Shown here one piece after another: positions 1 to 7,168 of a DNA stretch of 8,344 bases (within the stretch, counting starts at the first letter, position 1; every line of letters begins with the position of its first letter). Position numbers and translations under genes: made by a program. The notes beneath the pieces were generated by a model, which searched no databases, was not told the DNA's origin, and saw nothing but the letters and a program-made list of their open reading frames with translations. This DNA comes from Deltaproteobacteria bacterium (GTDB lineage: Bacteria > Myxococcota_A > UBA796 > UBA2385): positions 1-8,344 of the forward strand of contig WGAH01000286.1 in assembly GCA_015489145.1 (NCBI GenBank). The letters are read 5' to 3'.

Positions 1-861
1 GCTTCGCCCGCCACCCCCCGCGGCCGCATCCTCCTGGTCGGTTTCGGCCCCGGCGCCCCGGAACACCTGACCTTCCGCGCCCGGGCCGCCATCGCCGAGG
101 CGGACGTGGTGATCGGCTACCGCACCTACATCCGGCTCATCGAGGACCTGCTGGACGGCAAGGAGGTGCACCGCAAGGGCATGAGCGAGGAGCTCGACCG
201 CGTGCGCCTCGCCTGGGAGCGCGCCCTGGACGGCCGGGTGGTCGCGCTGGTGAGCTCCGGCGACATCGGCGTCTACGGCATGGCCGGTCCCACCTTCGAG
301 GTGCTGGTCGAGGAGGGCTGGCAGGGCGAGGCGGACCCCCGGGTGGCGGTGGAGGTGATCCCCGGCGTGAGCGCCGTGAACGCCGTCGCCAGCCTGGTGG
401 GCGCGCCGCTCACCCACGACTTCTGCACGATCTCCTTGAGCGACCTCCTCACGCCCTGGCCGGTGATCGAGCGGCGGGTGGTCGCCGCCGCCGCCGGCGA
501 CTTCGTGATCGCCCTCTACAACCCGCAGAGCAAGCGGCGCACCTGGCAGCTCCCCCGCACGGTGGAACTCCTGCTCGAGCACGGGCGGTCCCCGGACACC
601 CCGGTGGCGGTGGTCAAGAGCGCCTACCGGGCCCGGCAGCGGGTGGTGCTCACCACCCTGGGCGAGCTGCCGGCCCAGGAAATCGGCATGTTGACGACGG
701 TGATCATCGGCAACTCGACCACGCGCCTCGCCGCCGGCCGGATGATCACCCCCCGGGGCTACGCCAACAAGTACGACCTCGGCAGCGGGGAGGTGCGGGA
801 GGGGCAGCGACCGCTGCGTTCCCTCGTCACCCCCGAGACCGGCCCGGGAGGGGCGCCGTGA
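1..861 (+). CDS. cobJ: Precorrin-3B / cobalt-factor III C17-methyltransferase (CobJ/CbiH), 5' partial
   Basis: SAM-dependent methyltransferase that methylates C17 of the tetrapyrrole and drives ring contraction. The frame is open from base 1 to the TGA at 859-861 (286 residues visible), and no start lies in the window. The GTG at 106 is Val36 of the visible protein and cannot be the start, because the conserved SAM-binding loop GFGPGAPEHLT (visible residues 14-24) precedes it. Other family motifs are VIGYRTY (37-43), SSGDIGVYGMAG (85-96), IPGVSAVNA (120-128), ALYNPQS (171-177) and the C-terminal ITPRGYANKYDL (249-260), followed by a ~26-residue tail without domain features. Because cbiG and cbiX are in the same operon, the physiological substrate is more likely the cobalt-containing one (CbiH activity); that is inference. 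No iron-sulfur extension, as some CbiH proteins carry, is present. Little or nothing of the enzyme core is missing, but an upstream fusion partner cannot be excluded. Confidence 0.93.
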   Translation, partial: ASPATPRGRILLVGFGPGAPEHLTFRARAAIAEADVVIGYRTYIRLIEDLLDGKEVHRKGMSEELDRVRLAWERALDGRVVALVSSGDIGVYGMAGPTFEVLVEEGWQGEADPRVAVEVIPGVSAVNAVASLVGAPLTHDFCTISLSDLLTPWPVIERRVVAAAAGDFVIALYNPQSKRRTWQLPRTVELLLEHGRSPDTPVAVVKSAYRARQRVVLTTLGELPAQEIGMLTTVIIGNSTTRLAAGRMITPRGYANKYDLGSGEVREGQRPLRSLVTPETGPGGAP

Positions 862-2012
862 GTGCAGGTTCGACGAGCACTCACGCGGCTCACGCCGGCG
901 CCCCGCCGGCCGAGCCGGTGCCCCGCGACGTCGCGCTGATCACGCTGACCCGCGACGGCATGGCGGTGGCCGCCGAGCTCGCGGAGGTCCTCGACGGGAC
1001 GGTCACGGTCTACGTCTCCGAGAAGTACGACGCCGAGGCCCCTTCGGACTGGCGGCGCTTCCCGCGGCGCCTGCAGCCCCTCGTCGACGAGCTGTGGCCC
1101 CGCCACGAGGCGCTGATCTTCGTGATGGCCGCCGGCATCGTCGTCCGCGCCATCGCGCCCCACGTCCGCAGCAAGCTCCACGACCCGGGCGTGATCGTCG
1201 TGGACATCCGGGGCCGCTACGCCGTCGCCCTGTGCAGCGGTCACCTCGGCGGCGCCAACGCCCTGTGCCGGGTGATCGGCGAACGCACCGCGACGGTGCC
1301 GGTGATCACGACGGGCACCGACGTCACCGGGGCCCTGGCCCCCGACGTGCTCGCCCGGCGCCTGGGGGCCCGGGTGGAGGACTGGTCGCCCCTCAAGCTC
1401 GTCAGCGGGGCGCTGGTGGACCGCCGGCCCGTCGGGGTCTACGTCGAGCCCGGGGTCGCGGCGGGTTCGCCGGCCTGGTTCGCCGAGCGCGGCGCCACCG
1501 CCGTCGACGACCCGGCGGAACTCGGCCGCTTCGAGGCGGCCTTCGCGGTCACCCACCGGCTGCTCCCGGAACCCGGCGTGCCGACGCTGTGGATTCGCCC
1601 CCCGGTGCTGGCGGTCGGCGTCGGTTGCAACCGGGGCACCGGGGCCGCCGAGATCGCCGCCGAGGTGGACGGCGCCCTGCGCGATGCCGGCCTGAGCCCC
1701 GCCGCGGCGGCGCGCGTCGCCACCTTCGAGAAGAAGGCCGACGAGGCGGGCCTGCTCGCCTTCGCCGCCGAGCGCGGCCTGCCGCTGTGGTGGTACGACG
1801 CCGAGGCGATCGCCGCCGCGCCGCCGTACCCGAATCCCTCCGAGGTCGTGTACCGCTACGTCGGCGTGCGCGGGGTCGCCGAGCCGGCCGCCCTGCTCGC
1901 CGCCGGCGCGCGGGAGCTGCTCGTCGAGAAGCAGCGGCGGGGCAACGTCACGGTGGCCGTCGCCCGCATCGCCGGCGAGCCGCGCCCGCCCACCGGGGAG
2001 GCGCGGCCATGA
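858..2012 (+). CDS. cbiG: Cobalt-precorrin-5A hydrolase CbiG
   Basis: Opens the delta-lactone of cobalt-precorrin-5A and releases the extruded C20 as acetaldehyde, a step of the cobalt-early corrin pathway. The 384 residues match a full-length three-part CbiG: an N-terminal domain from about residue 24 (DVALITLTRDG) with FVMAAGIVVRAIAP (88-101), then the signature SGHLGGANALCR (127-138) and ITTGTDVTG (150-158), a middle segment (about 175-248), and the C-terminal CbiG_C domain starting at LAVGVGCNRGT (251-261) with FEKKADEAGL (290-299). The first ~22 residues are low-complexity and Ala/Pro-rich. The GTG start at 858 overlaps the cobJ stop (GTGA) and has GGGAGGGG at 846-853, 4 nt upstream. The next in-frame ATG (Met35) would cut into the domain. 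CbiG is a good marker for the 'anaerobic' route, since the aerobic route uses CobG and CobM/CobF chemistry instead. Confidence 0.94.
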   Translation: MSAGSTSTHAAHAGAPPAEPVPRDVALITLTRDGMAVAAELAEVLDGTVTVYVSEKYDAEAPSDWRRFPRRLQPLVDELWPRHEALIFVMAAGIVVRAIAPHVRSKLHDPGVIVVDIRGRYAVALCSGHLGGANALCRVIGERTATVPVITTGTDVTGALAPDVLARRLGARVEDWSPLKLVSGALVDRRPVGVYVEPGVAAGSPAWFAERGATAVDDPAELGRFEAAFAVTHRLLPEPGVPTLWIRPPVLAVGVGCNRGTGAAEIAAEVDGALRDAGLSPAAAARVATFEKKADEAGLLAFAAERGLPLWWYDAEAIAAAPPYPNPSEVVYRYVGVRGVAEPAALLAAGARELLVEKQRRGNVTVAVARIAGEPRPPTGEARP

Positions 2013-2569
2013 CCGGCCCCCGCCCCGTGATCCGCCCGAACCGCGCCCACCGGGAGCGCCGGGGGCTGGTGCTCGTGCACACGGGCGACGGCAAGGGCAA
2101 GACCACCGCCGCCCTGGGCCTGGCCCTCCGCGCCGCCGGCCACGGCATGACGGTGCACGTCGTGCAGTTCATCAAGGGCAGCCGGGAAGCCGGCGAGCTG
2201 GCCGCCCTGGCGCGCATTCCCGAGATCACCGTCGAGCGCGCCGGCGAGGGCTTCACCTGGGAGGTGCGCTCCGACGCGCGCCAGCGCGAGCTGGCGGCCT
2301 GGGGCCTCGAACGGGCCCGCGCCGCCCTGGCCTCGGGGGTGGACCTGCTCGTCCTGGACGAGATCAACGTCGTTCTCGCCAAGGGCTTCCTCCCGGTCGC
2401 CGCGCTTCTCGACCTCCTCGACTCCCGCGACCCCGAGGTCCACGTCTGCTGCACCGGCCGGCGGGCCCCGCCGGAGCTCGTCGAGGCGGCCGACCTCGTG
2501 ACCGAGATGCGGCTGGTGCGCCACCCCTTCCGGCAGGGCGTGCGCGCGCAGCCCGGCGTGGAGTTCTGA
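2009..2569 (+). CDS. cobO: Corrinoid adenosyltransferase (CobO/BtuR family)
   Basis: Transfers the 5'-deoxyadenosyl group from ATP to the reduced Co(I) of cob(I)yrinate a,c-diamide or other corrinoids, making the upper ligand of coenzyme B12. The protein has 186 residues, typical for the family. The P-loop is GDGKGKTT (26-33), and the conserved LDEIN (116-120) and CCTGRRAPPELVEAADLVTEM region follows. The C-terminus GVRAQPGVEF is the usual family ending. The ATG at 2009 overlaps the cbiG stop (ATGA) and is preceded by GGGGAGG at 1995-2001, 7 nt upstream. The same frame is open far upstream inside cbiG, but that extension is Arg/Pro/Gly-rich out-of-frame translation and should not be included. 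The next gene is the enzyme that produces its expected substrate, cobyrinate a,c-diamide. Confidence 0.95.
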   Translation: MTGPRPVIRPNRAHRERRGLVLVHTGDGKGKTTAALGLALRAAGHGMTVHVVQFIKGSREAGELAALARIPEITVERAGEGFTWEVRSDARQRELAAWGLERARAALASGVDLLVLDEINVVLAKGFLPVAALLDLLDSRDPEVHVCCTGRRAPPELVEAADLVTEMRLVRHPFRQGVRAQPGVEF

Positions 2570-3954
2570 TGGGCGTTCCCACCCTGGTCGTCGCCGGCAC
2601 CGGCTCGGGCTCGGGCAAGACCACGATCACCTGCGCCCTGGCGGCGGCGCTGGCCGAGCGCGGCCTCGACGTGCGCCTGTTCAAGGCCGGTCCCGACTAC
2701 CTCGACCCGACCTTTCACGAGGCGGTTCTCGGGCGTCCATCGCGCAACCTCGACGCCTGGATGACGGGCCGCGAGGGGGTCCTCGACGCCTACGTCCGGG
2801 GCACCGCCGGGGCGCCCGACATCGCCCTGGTCGAAGGGGTGATGGGGCTCTACGACGGCCGGGACCCCACCTCCCTCGAAGGGTCCACCGCCGAGGTGGC
2901 CCGCGTCCTCGGGGCGCCGGTGCTCCTGGTGGTGGATGCGGCGGGGATGGCGCGGTCGGCGGCGGCCGTGGTCGGAGGCTTCGTCGGCCACGACCCGGAC
3001 ACCCGGGTGGAGGGGGTGCTGTTCAACCGGGTGGGATCGGCGGGCCACACCGCCATCCTCGAGGCGGCGGTGCGCCACGCCCTCGGGCCCGCGCCGCGGG
3101 TGCTCGGGGGCCTGCCGAAGCAGCGGGACCTGTTCCTGCCCTCGCGCCACCTGGGCCTGCACGCCGCGCGCCTGAGCCCGGCCACCCGCACGCCGGAGGC
3201 CCGGGCGAGCTGGCGGCGGGACCTGGCCGCCTGGGCGCGGGAGCACGTCGACCTCGACGGGCTCCTGGGCCTGGCGCGCACCGCCCGGCCGCCCGCGCAC
3301 GCGCCGAGGCGGGCGGAGCGGGTGGCGTCGGCGCGCATCGGCCTCGCTCGCGACGACGCCTTTCACTTCTACTACCCGGACAACCTCGAGATGCTGGCCG
3401 AGGCCGGCGCCGAGCTGGTGCCCTTCTCGCCCCTGGCCGACCCGCTGCCGGGTGGGCTGGACGGCGTGATCCTGGGCGGCGGCTACCCCGAGGAGCACGC
3501 CGCGGAGCTGGCGGAACGCGCGGACCTCCGCCGCGAGCTGCGGGAATTCGCCGCCTCGGGGCGGCCGGTCTACGGCGAGTGCGGCGGCCTCATGTTCCTC
3601 GGGGAGTCGCTGGAGGACGGCGACGGGCGGCGCTGGCCGATGGTGGGGGCGCTGCCCCTGCGGACCCGCATGGAGCCCCGCCTGCGCGCGCTGGGCTACC
3701 GGGAGGTCACCGCGCGCCTCGACACGCCCTTCGGTCCCGCGGGCATCCGCTTCCGCGGCCATGAATTCCACTACTCCACCCTGGTCGACGACGGCGGCCT
3801 GCCCCGGGCCTGGGGCTGGACCGGCCGCCGGGGCGAGGGAAGCGGCGGCTTCCTGCGAGGCCGCACCCTGGCGAGCTACGTCCACGCCCACTGGGGGAGC
3901 CGCCCGGCCATGGCGGCCGCCTTCGTCGCCGCCTGCGCCGAGGTGACGCCGTGA
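2569..3954 (+). CDS. cobB: Cobyrinic acid a,c-diamide synthase (CobB/CbiA)
   Basis: ATP- and glutamine-dependent amidation of the a and c acetate side chains of (cobalt-)cobyrinate. The 461 residues contain two domains. The first is an N-terminal dethiobiotin-synthetase-like ATPase with P-loop GTGSGSGKTT (10-19), KAGPDYLDP (39-47) and VEGVMGLYDG (88-97). The second is a C-terminal class I glutamine amidotransferase domain from about residue 258, with the nucleophile Cys338 in YGECGG and the His-containing SYVHAHWG (436-443; His439/His441). All expected catalytic motifs are intact. The ATG at 2569 shares one base with the cobO stop (TGATG); GGAG at 2560-2563 is a modest ribosome site. The hydrogenobyrinate-using CobB and cobyrinate-using CbiA cannot be told apart with certainty from motifs. 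The cobalt-early context favours CbiA activity. Confidence 0.95.
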   Translation: MGVPTLVVAGTGSGSGKTTITCALAAALAERGLDVRLFKAGPDYLDPTFHEAVLGRPSRNLDAWMTGREGVLDAYVRGTAGAPDIALVEGVMGLYDGRDPTSLEGSTAEVARVLGAPVLLVVDAAGMARSAAAVVGGFVGHDPDTRVEGVLFNRVGSAGHTAILEAAVRHALGPAPRVLGGLPKQRDLFLPSRHLGLHAARLSPATRTPEARASWRRDLAAWAREHVDLDGLLGLARTARPPAHAPRRAERVASARIGLARDDAFHFYYPDNLEMLAEAGAELVPFSPLADPLPGGLDGVILGGGYPEEHAAELAERADLRRELREFAASGRPVYGECGGLMFLGESLEDGDGRRWPMVGALPLRTRMEPRLRALGYREVTARLDTPFGPAGIRFRGHEFHYSTLVDDGGLPRAWGWTGRRGEGSGGFLRGRTLASYVHAHWGSRPAMAAAFVAACAEVTP

Positions 3955-5135
3955 GCCGCGCCATCGTGCTGGTGGGACACGGATCCCGCCGTGCCGAGGG
4001 GAACGCCGCCGTGCAGGCGCTGGGCCGCCGGCTCGCGGCCCACGCCGGCCTGCCCGTCCACGCGGGTTTCATCGAGCTGGCGCGGCCGACGGTGCTCGAG
4101 GCGGTGGCCGCCGCGGTGGCGGGGGGCGCCCGGGAGGTGGCCCTGGTGCCGGCGGTGCTCCTCGCGGCCGGCCACGCCAAGAACGACCTTCCCGCCATCG
4201 CCGACCGCGCCCGCCGGGAGCACCCGGGCGTGAAGGTCGCGGCGGCCCGGCCCATCGGCATCGACGGCCCCATCGTCGCCGCCCTCCGCGAGGGGCTCGC
4301 CGCCGCCCGCGCGGGGCTGCCCCCGGTCGAGGATCGCGACGTCGCCGCGCTCCTGCTCGGGCGGGGCTGCTCGGACCCCGACGCGAACGCCCAGGTCCAC
4401 CGCCTCGCCCGCCTCGTGTGGGAGCGCAGCGGGCTCCTGGCGGTCGAGGTCGGCTACGTCGGCGTGACCGAGCCCGACCTGCCCACCGCCCTGCACGCGC
4501 TCGCCGCCCGCCGCCCCAGGCAGGTGGTGGTGATGCCCTTCCTGCTCTACCCGGGGGTGCTCGTCGACCGGGTGGCGCGGCAGGCCGCCGACGTCGCCCG
4601 GCTCTACCCGCGCCTCGAACTCGCCGTGGCGGCGCCCATCGGCGTCCACCCGGCCATCGAGGCGACCCTGCTGCGTCGGGCCGAGGCGGCGCTTTCCGGC
4701 GACGACGAGCACGCCTGCGACGTGTGCAAGTACCGCACCCCGCTGCCGGGCTACACCCGCGAAGTCGGCGGGAAGCAGGCCCGGCGCAAGGCGGCGGCCC
4801 ACCTCGCCGTGCCCCCGGAGGCGGCCGAGGCCCACGGCCACGCCGCGCCGGACCGCCACGTCCTCGTGTGCGTGAACCGCGACTGCGCCGACCGCGGCAG
4901 CCTCGAGGTGCTCGACCGGCTCCGGCAGGGCCTGCGTCGGGCCGGCAAGGACCGCGCGGTGCAGACCACCCGGGCCCTGTGCCTGGGGCGCTGCGGGGAG
5001 GGGCCGGCGGTCGCGGTGTACCCCGACGGCGTCTGGTATCGAGGCGTAACGCCGGCTCACGCGGAAACCATCCTGGAGGAGCACCTGCTGGGCGACCGTC
5101 CGGTGGGCGCCCTCATCGACCAGGTCCTCGGCTGA
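3951..5135 (+). CDS. cbiX: Sirohydrochlorin cobaltochelatase CbiX with C-terminal [2Fe-2S] ferredoxin domain
   Basis: Class II chelatase inserting Co2+ into sirohydrochlorin, the committing step of cobalt-early B12 synthesis. The 394 residues read as four parts. Repeat 1 (about 3-125) has VGHGSRR (8-14, His10) and LLAAGHAKNDLP (70-81, His75), the likely metal-binding histidines. Repeat 2 (about 130-248) keeps the fold (MPFLLYPGVLVDRV) but has GRGCSDPDAN in place of GHGS and is probably non-catalytic. The linker holds a CxxC (Cys256, Cys259) and His284/295/297/303. A thioredoxin-like ferredoxin (about 303-380) has Cys307, Cys312, Cys344 and Cys348, fitting one [2Fe-2S] cluster. The GTG at 3951 overlaps the cobB stop (GTGA), with GAGGTG at 3940-3945. 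Long CbiX proteins with a redox centre are known; the ferredoxin part is often a separate protein. Its electron partner is unknown. Since CobA is in the same operon, a role in sirohydrochlorin-to-cobalt commitment is strongly supported. Confidence 0.92.
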   Translation: MSRAIVLVGHGSRRAEGNAAVQALGRRLAAHAGLPVHAGFIELARPTVLEAVAAAVAGGAREVALVPAVLLAAGHAKNDLPAIADRARREHPGVKVAAARPIGIDGPIVAALREGLAAARAGLPPVEDRDVAALLLGRGCSDPDANAQVHRLARLVWERSGLLAVEVGYVGVTEPDLPTALHALAARRPRQVVVMPFLLYPGVLVDRVARQAADVARLYPRLELAVAAPIGVHPAIEATLLRRAEAALSGDDEHACDVCKYRTPLPGYTREVGGKQARRKAAAHLAVPPEAAEAHGHAAPDRHVLVCVNRDCADRGSLEVLDRLRQGLRRAGKDRAVQTTRALCLGRCGEGPAVAVYPDGVWYRGVTPAHAETILEEHLLGDRPVGALIDQVLG

Positions 5136-5142
5136 CACCCCT

Positions 5143-5148
5143 GGAGGA
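5143..5148 (+). promoter_or_regulatory. Strong Shine-Dalgarno site for the DUF3209-like gene
   Basis: GGAGGA lies 6 nt before the ATG at 5155, inside the 19-bp spacer 5136-5154. This is the only gene junction in the operon without overlap, and the gene has its own strong ribosome site, so translation of the small protein need not depend on coupling to cbiX. The spacer is too short for a promoter or a hairpin terminator. Confidence 0.75.
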
Positions 5149-5154
5149 GAGAGC

Positions 5155-5532
5155 ATGTCCTGTCCCGAAATCGCCGCCCTGCGCCTGAGCATCCACGCGC
5201 TCCTCGGCGACCGTCCCGACCACGAGCGCGCCCACGAGCTCGCCGACCTCGCCGCCGCCGGGGTGGAGGACGGCCCGATGAAGGCGCTCGCCGAGGCGCG
5301 CGACCTCGCGGCGGCCCAGCGCGCCCTCGACGCCGCCGCCCTCGATCTCGAGACCCGCATCGCCCGCATGGCCGCCGACGACCCGGCCCAGGGCTACCAC
5401 CGGGCGCTGCTCGTGCAGGTGCGGGCGGCCCAGCGCGGCCTGGAGCGCATCCGCGACCACCTGGCCGCCTTCTACCGCGACCTCGACGAGACGCACCTCC
5501 ACATTCACGAGCTGTTCCCGGGGGAGGCCTGA
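5155..5532 (+). CDS. Small helical protein, DUF3209-like, in cobalamin operon
   Basis: A 125-residue soluble protein of unknown function with no signal peptide or membrane segment. It is rich in Ala, Leu, Glu and Arg with heptad-like spacing and is probably almost all alpha-helical (a helical bundle). The N-terminus MSCPEIAALRL and the C-terminal FYRDLDETHLHIHELFP resemble, from memory, DUF3209 proteins found beside cbiX in other cobalamin clusters; this assignment was not searched. Potential metal ligands are Cys3, His14, His23, His27, His102 and a striking His114-x-His116-x-His118 near the C-terminus. The position between the cobaltochelatase-ferredoxin gene and cobA, in a tight operon, suggests a role near cobalt insertion or tetrapyrrole handover, for example cobalt delivery or holding sirohydrochlorin; this is inference. 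Codon bias matches its neighbours, and the strong ribosome site at 5143-5148 supports real expression. Confidence 0.85.
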   Translation: MSCPEIAALRLSIHALLGDRPDHERAHELADLAAAGVEDGPMKALAEARDLAAAQRALDAAALDLETRIARMAADDPAQGYHRALLVQVRAAQRGLERIRDHLAAFYRDLDETHLHIHELFPGEA

Positions 5533-6353
5533 TGGACCGCCGTCCGCCGCGCGTCGGCCCGCGCCCCTCGGGCGGCCGGGTCTACCTGGTCGGGGCCGGC
5601 CCCGGCGATCCGGGAATGCTGACGCTCCGGGCCTGGGAGGTGATCGGGGCCGCCGAGGTGGTGCTCCACGACGCGCTGGTGAGCGAGGCCATCCTGGAGC
5701 TGCTCCCCGAAGGAGCCGAGCGCATCGACGTCGGCAAGCGGGCGGGGCGCCACAAGGCCCGGCAGGAGCGCATCGCCGCGCTGCTCGTCGACCACGCGCG
5801 GCGCGGACGGGTGGTGGTGCGGCTCAAGGGGGGCGATCCCCTCGTGTTCGGGCGGGGCGCGGAGGAGATGGCCGCCCTGCGCGGCGCGGGCATCCCCTAC
5901 GAGCTGGTGCCCGGCGTCACCTCGGCGGTGGCGGCGCCGGCCTGCGCCGGCATTCCCGTCACCCACCGGGAGCTGTCCGGGGCCGTGACCTTCGTGACCG
6001 GCCACGACGCCGCCACCGGCCGCGGTCCCGTGGCGTGGAACGACCTCGCGGCCTCGGACCACACCCTGGTCGTGCTCATGGGCCTGGGTCGCCTGGAGGC
6101 CATCGCCGCGCGGCTCCTGGCGGCGGGGCGGCCCGCGGACACGCCCGCCGCCGTGATCTCCAGGGCGGCCACCGTCCACCAGCGCGTCGTGACCGGCACC
6201 CTCGCCACCATCGCCCGCGAGGCCCGCGCCTCCGGGGTGGAGCCCCCGGCGACGGTGGTGGTCGGCCGGGTCGCCGCCCTGGCCGCCACCCTCGCCTGGC
6301 GGCCGACGGTCGGCGCCGTCCCGGACGCCTCCGAGCGCAAGGGTGTCGCGTGA
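5532..6353 (+). CDS. cobA: Uroporphyrinogen-III C-methyltransferase (SUMT)
   Basis: Uses two SAM to methylate C2 and C7 of uroporphyrinogen III, giving precorrin-2, the branch point toward siroheme and B12. The 273 residues match the stand-alone methyltransferase. It lacks the N-terminal dehydrogenase/ferrochelatase half of CysG, so oxidation of precorrin-2 to sirohydrochlorin must be encoded elsewhere. Visible motifs are VYLVGAGPGDPGMLTLRA (17-34), HDALVS (46-51), GKRAGRHKA (68-76), RLKGGDPLVFGRGAEE (97-112), VPGVTSAVAAPACAGIPVTHR (126-146, two contiguous pieces of the signature) and LMGLGRL (182-188). The ATG at 5532 shares one base with the preceding stop (TGATG), with GGGGAGG at 5521-5527, 4 nt upstream. 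The first ~14 residues are a basic, Pro-rich tail before the conserved core. Confidence 0.95.
   Translation: MDRRPPRVGPRPSGGRVYLVGAGPGDPGMLTLRAWEVIGAAEVVLHDALVSEAILELLPEGAERIDVGKRAGRHKARQERIAALLVDHARRGRVVVRLKGGDPLVFGRGAEEMAALRGAGIPYELVPGVTSAVAAPACAGIPVTHRELSGAVTFVTGHDAATGRGPVAWNDLAASDHTLVVLMGLGRLEAIAARLLAAGRPADTPAAVISRAATVHQRVVTGTLATIAREARASGVEPPATVVVGRVAALAATLAWRPTVGAVPDASERKGVA
6339..6343 (+). promoter_or_regulatory. Ribosome site that fixes the btuF start
   Basis: AAGGG ends 6 nt before the GTG at 6350. In-frame alternatives at 6368 (GTG) and 6374 (ATG) have no purine-rich site at good spacing, and starting there would remove Arg4, the only basic residue of the signal peptide. The site therefore favours the GTG that overlaps the cobA stop. 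Confidence 0.6.
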
Positions 6354-7168
6354 GCGGGCGTTACGCCGTGAATATGGCGGCGTTCGCCGTGCTGCTGGCC
6401 TGCCGCGGCGCGCCGGCGCCCGCGGGACGCCGCATCGTGAGCCTCCACGACACCACCACCGAGATCGTCGTCGGGCTCGGCCGGGCCGACGAGCTGGTCG
6501 CGGTCATGGAGCCGGAATTCCTCTCGCCCGAGGCCCTCGCGGCGGTGGAGGGGCTGCCGCGCCTGCCGGCCCCGGTCTCGGCGGAGGCCCTGGCAGCTCT
6601 CCAGCCCACCGTGGTCCTCGGCACCGAGGACGTACCCGCCCACCAGCCCGAGCTGGCGAACTGGCCGAACAGCCTCTGGATCGACCCGGCGGGCCTCGAC
6701 GGGTTGTGGACGGCGATTCGCGAGGTCGGGGCCGCCATCGACGCGCCGACCGAGCCCTACCTCGCGACCCTGCAGGCCCGGCTGCCGGCCGAGGCGCCGG
6801 CGGGGGAGCCGGTGCCGGTCTTCGTCTACGACTGCTGCGAGCCGCCCTTCACGATGGGCGGTCGGGCCCCCCTCACCGAGATTCTCGCGCGCATCGGGGG
6901 GCGCAACGTCTTCGGCGACCTCGACCAGGACTGGGCGCACGTGTCCTGGGAGTCGGTCCTCGCCGCCCACCCGGCCCTGGTGGTCGTGGACGACTACGCC
7001 GCCGAGGGGGGCGCGGAGGCCAAGCTCGCGACGGTGGCCGAGCGCCTCGGCCCGGTGCCGACCGTGGTGCTCCCCCTCGCGCTGGCCCTGGAGGGGCCGC
7101 GCACCCTGGAGGCCCCGGCGGTGCTCGCGCCGGCCCTGGCGCGGGTGCGGGAGGGGATCGCGCCGTGA
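6350..7168 (+). CDS. btuF: Corrinoid-type ABC transporter substrate-binding lipoprotein (BtuF-like)
   Basis: Periplasmic-facing binding protein of the class III helical-backbone type (BtuF/FepB/HmuT). With the GTG start at 6350 (GTGA overlap with cobA) the product is 272 residues. A short lipoprotein signal MSGRYAVNMAAFAVLLAC has a lipobox LLAC and a predicted lipidated Cys18; Leu at -2 is slightly atypical. The first lobe follows: RRIVSLHDTTTEIVVGLG (27-44), then LAALQPTVVLG (81-91). The second lobe has VFVYDCCEPPFTMGG (157-171), LTEILARIGGRNVF (175-188) and VSWESVLAAHPALVVV (198-213), which aligns by eye with the E. coli BtuF second lobe (PPFT..., GG.N.F, VS.E.VLA). Adjacent Cys162-Cys163 are unusual. 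The substrate is inferred from the operon: cobalamin, cobinamide or another corrinoid. Heme or ferric siderophore is possible, since the family is not specific. Confidence 0.85.
   Translation: MSGRYAVNMAAFAVLLACRGAPAPAGRRIVSLHDTTTEIVVGLGRADELVAVMEPEFLSPEALAAVEGLPRLPAPVSAEALAALQPTVVLGTEDVPAHQPELANWPNSLWIDPAGLDGLWTAIREVGAAIDAPTEPYLATLQARLPAEAPAGEPVPVFVYDCCEPPFTMGGRAPLTEILARIGGRNVFGDLDQDWAHVSWESVLAAHPALVVVDDYAAEGGAEAKLATVAERLGPVPTVVLPLALALEGPRTLEAPAVLAPALARVREGIAP

Noticed and set aside
1..105. Cobalamin riboswitch or operon leader at the left edge
   Set aside because: The region is in-frame coding sequence for the CobJ SAM-binding loop, so the operon start is outside the window.
1094..2008. 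Apparent long N-terminal extension of cobO
   Set aside because: The frame is open by chance inside cbiG. The extension is Arg/Pro/Gly-rich with no domain, and the ATG at 2009 has a ribosome site and matches the family start.
1948..3891. Long minus-strand open frame of 647 codons
   Set aside because: It runs antisense to cobO and cobB, both with intact family motifs. Its product is Arg/Gly/Pro/Ala-rich without any recognisable domain, as expected for antisense frames in very GC-rich DNA.
5136..5154. Possible promoter or regulatory element in the only intergenic gap
   Set aside because: Nineteen bases are fully taken up by the ribosome site and its spacing; no room for promoter boxes or a hairpin.
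3876..5369. Long minus-strand open frame of 497 codons
   Set aside because: Antisense to the cbiX fusion gene and the small gene, with the same low-complexity composition and no motif or ribosome site; a shadow of GC-biased codons.
6343..7164. Apparent long N-terminal extension of the permease gene
   Set aside because: It is out-of-frame translation of btuF. The GTG at 7165 begins the first membrane helix and has a good ribosome site.
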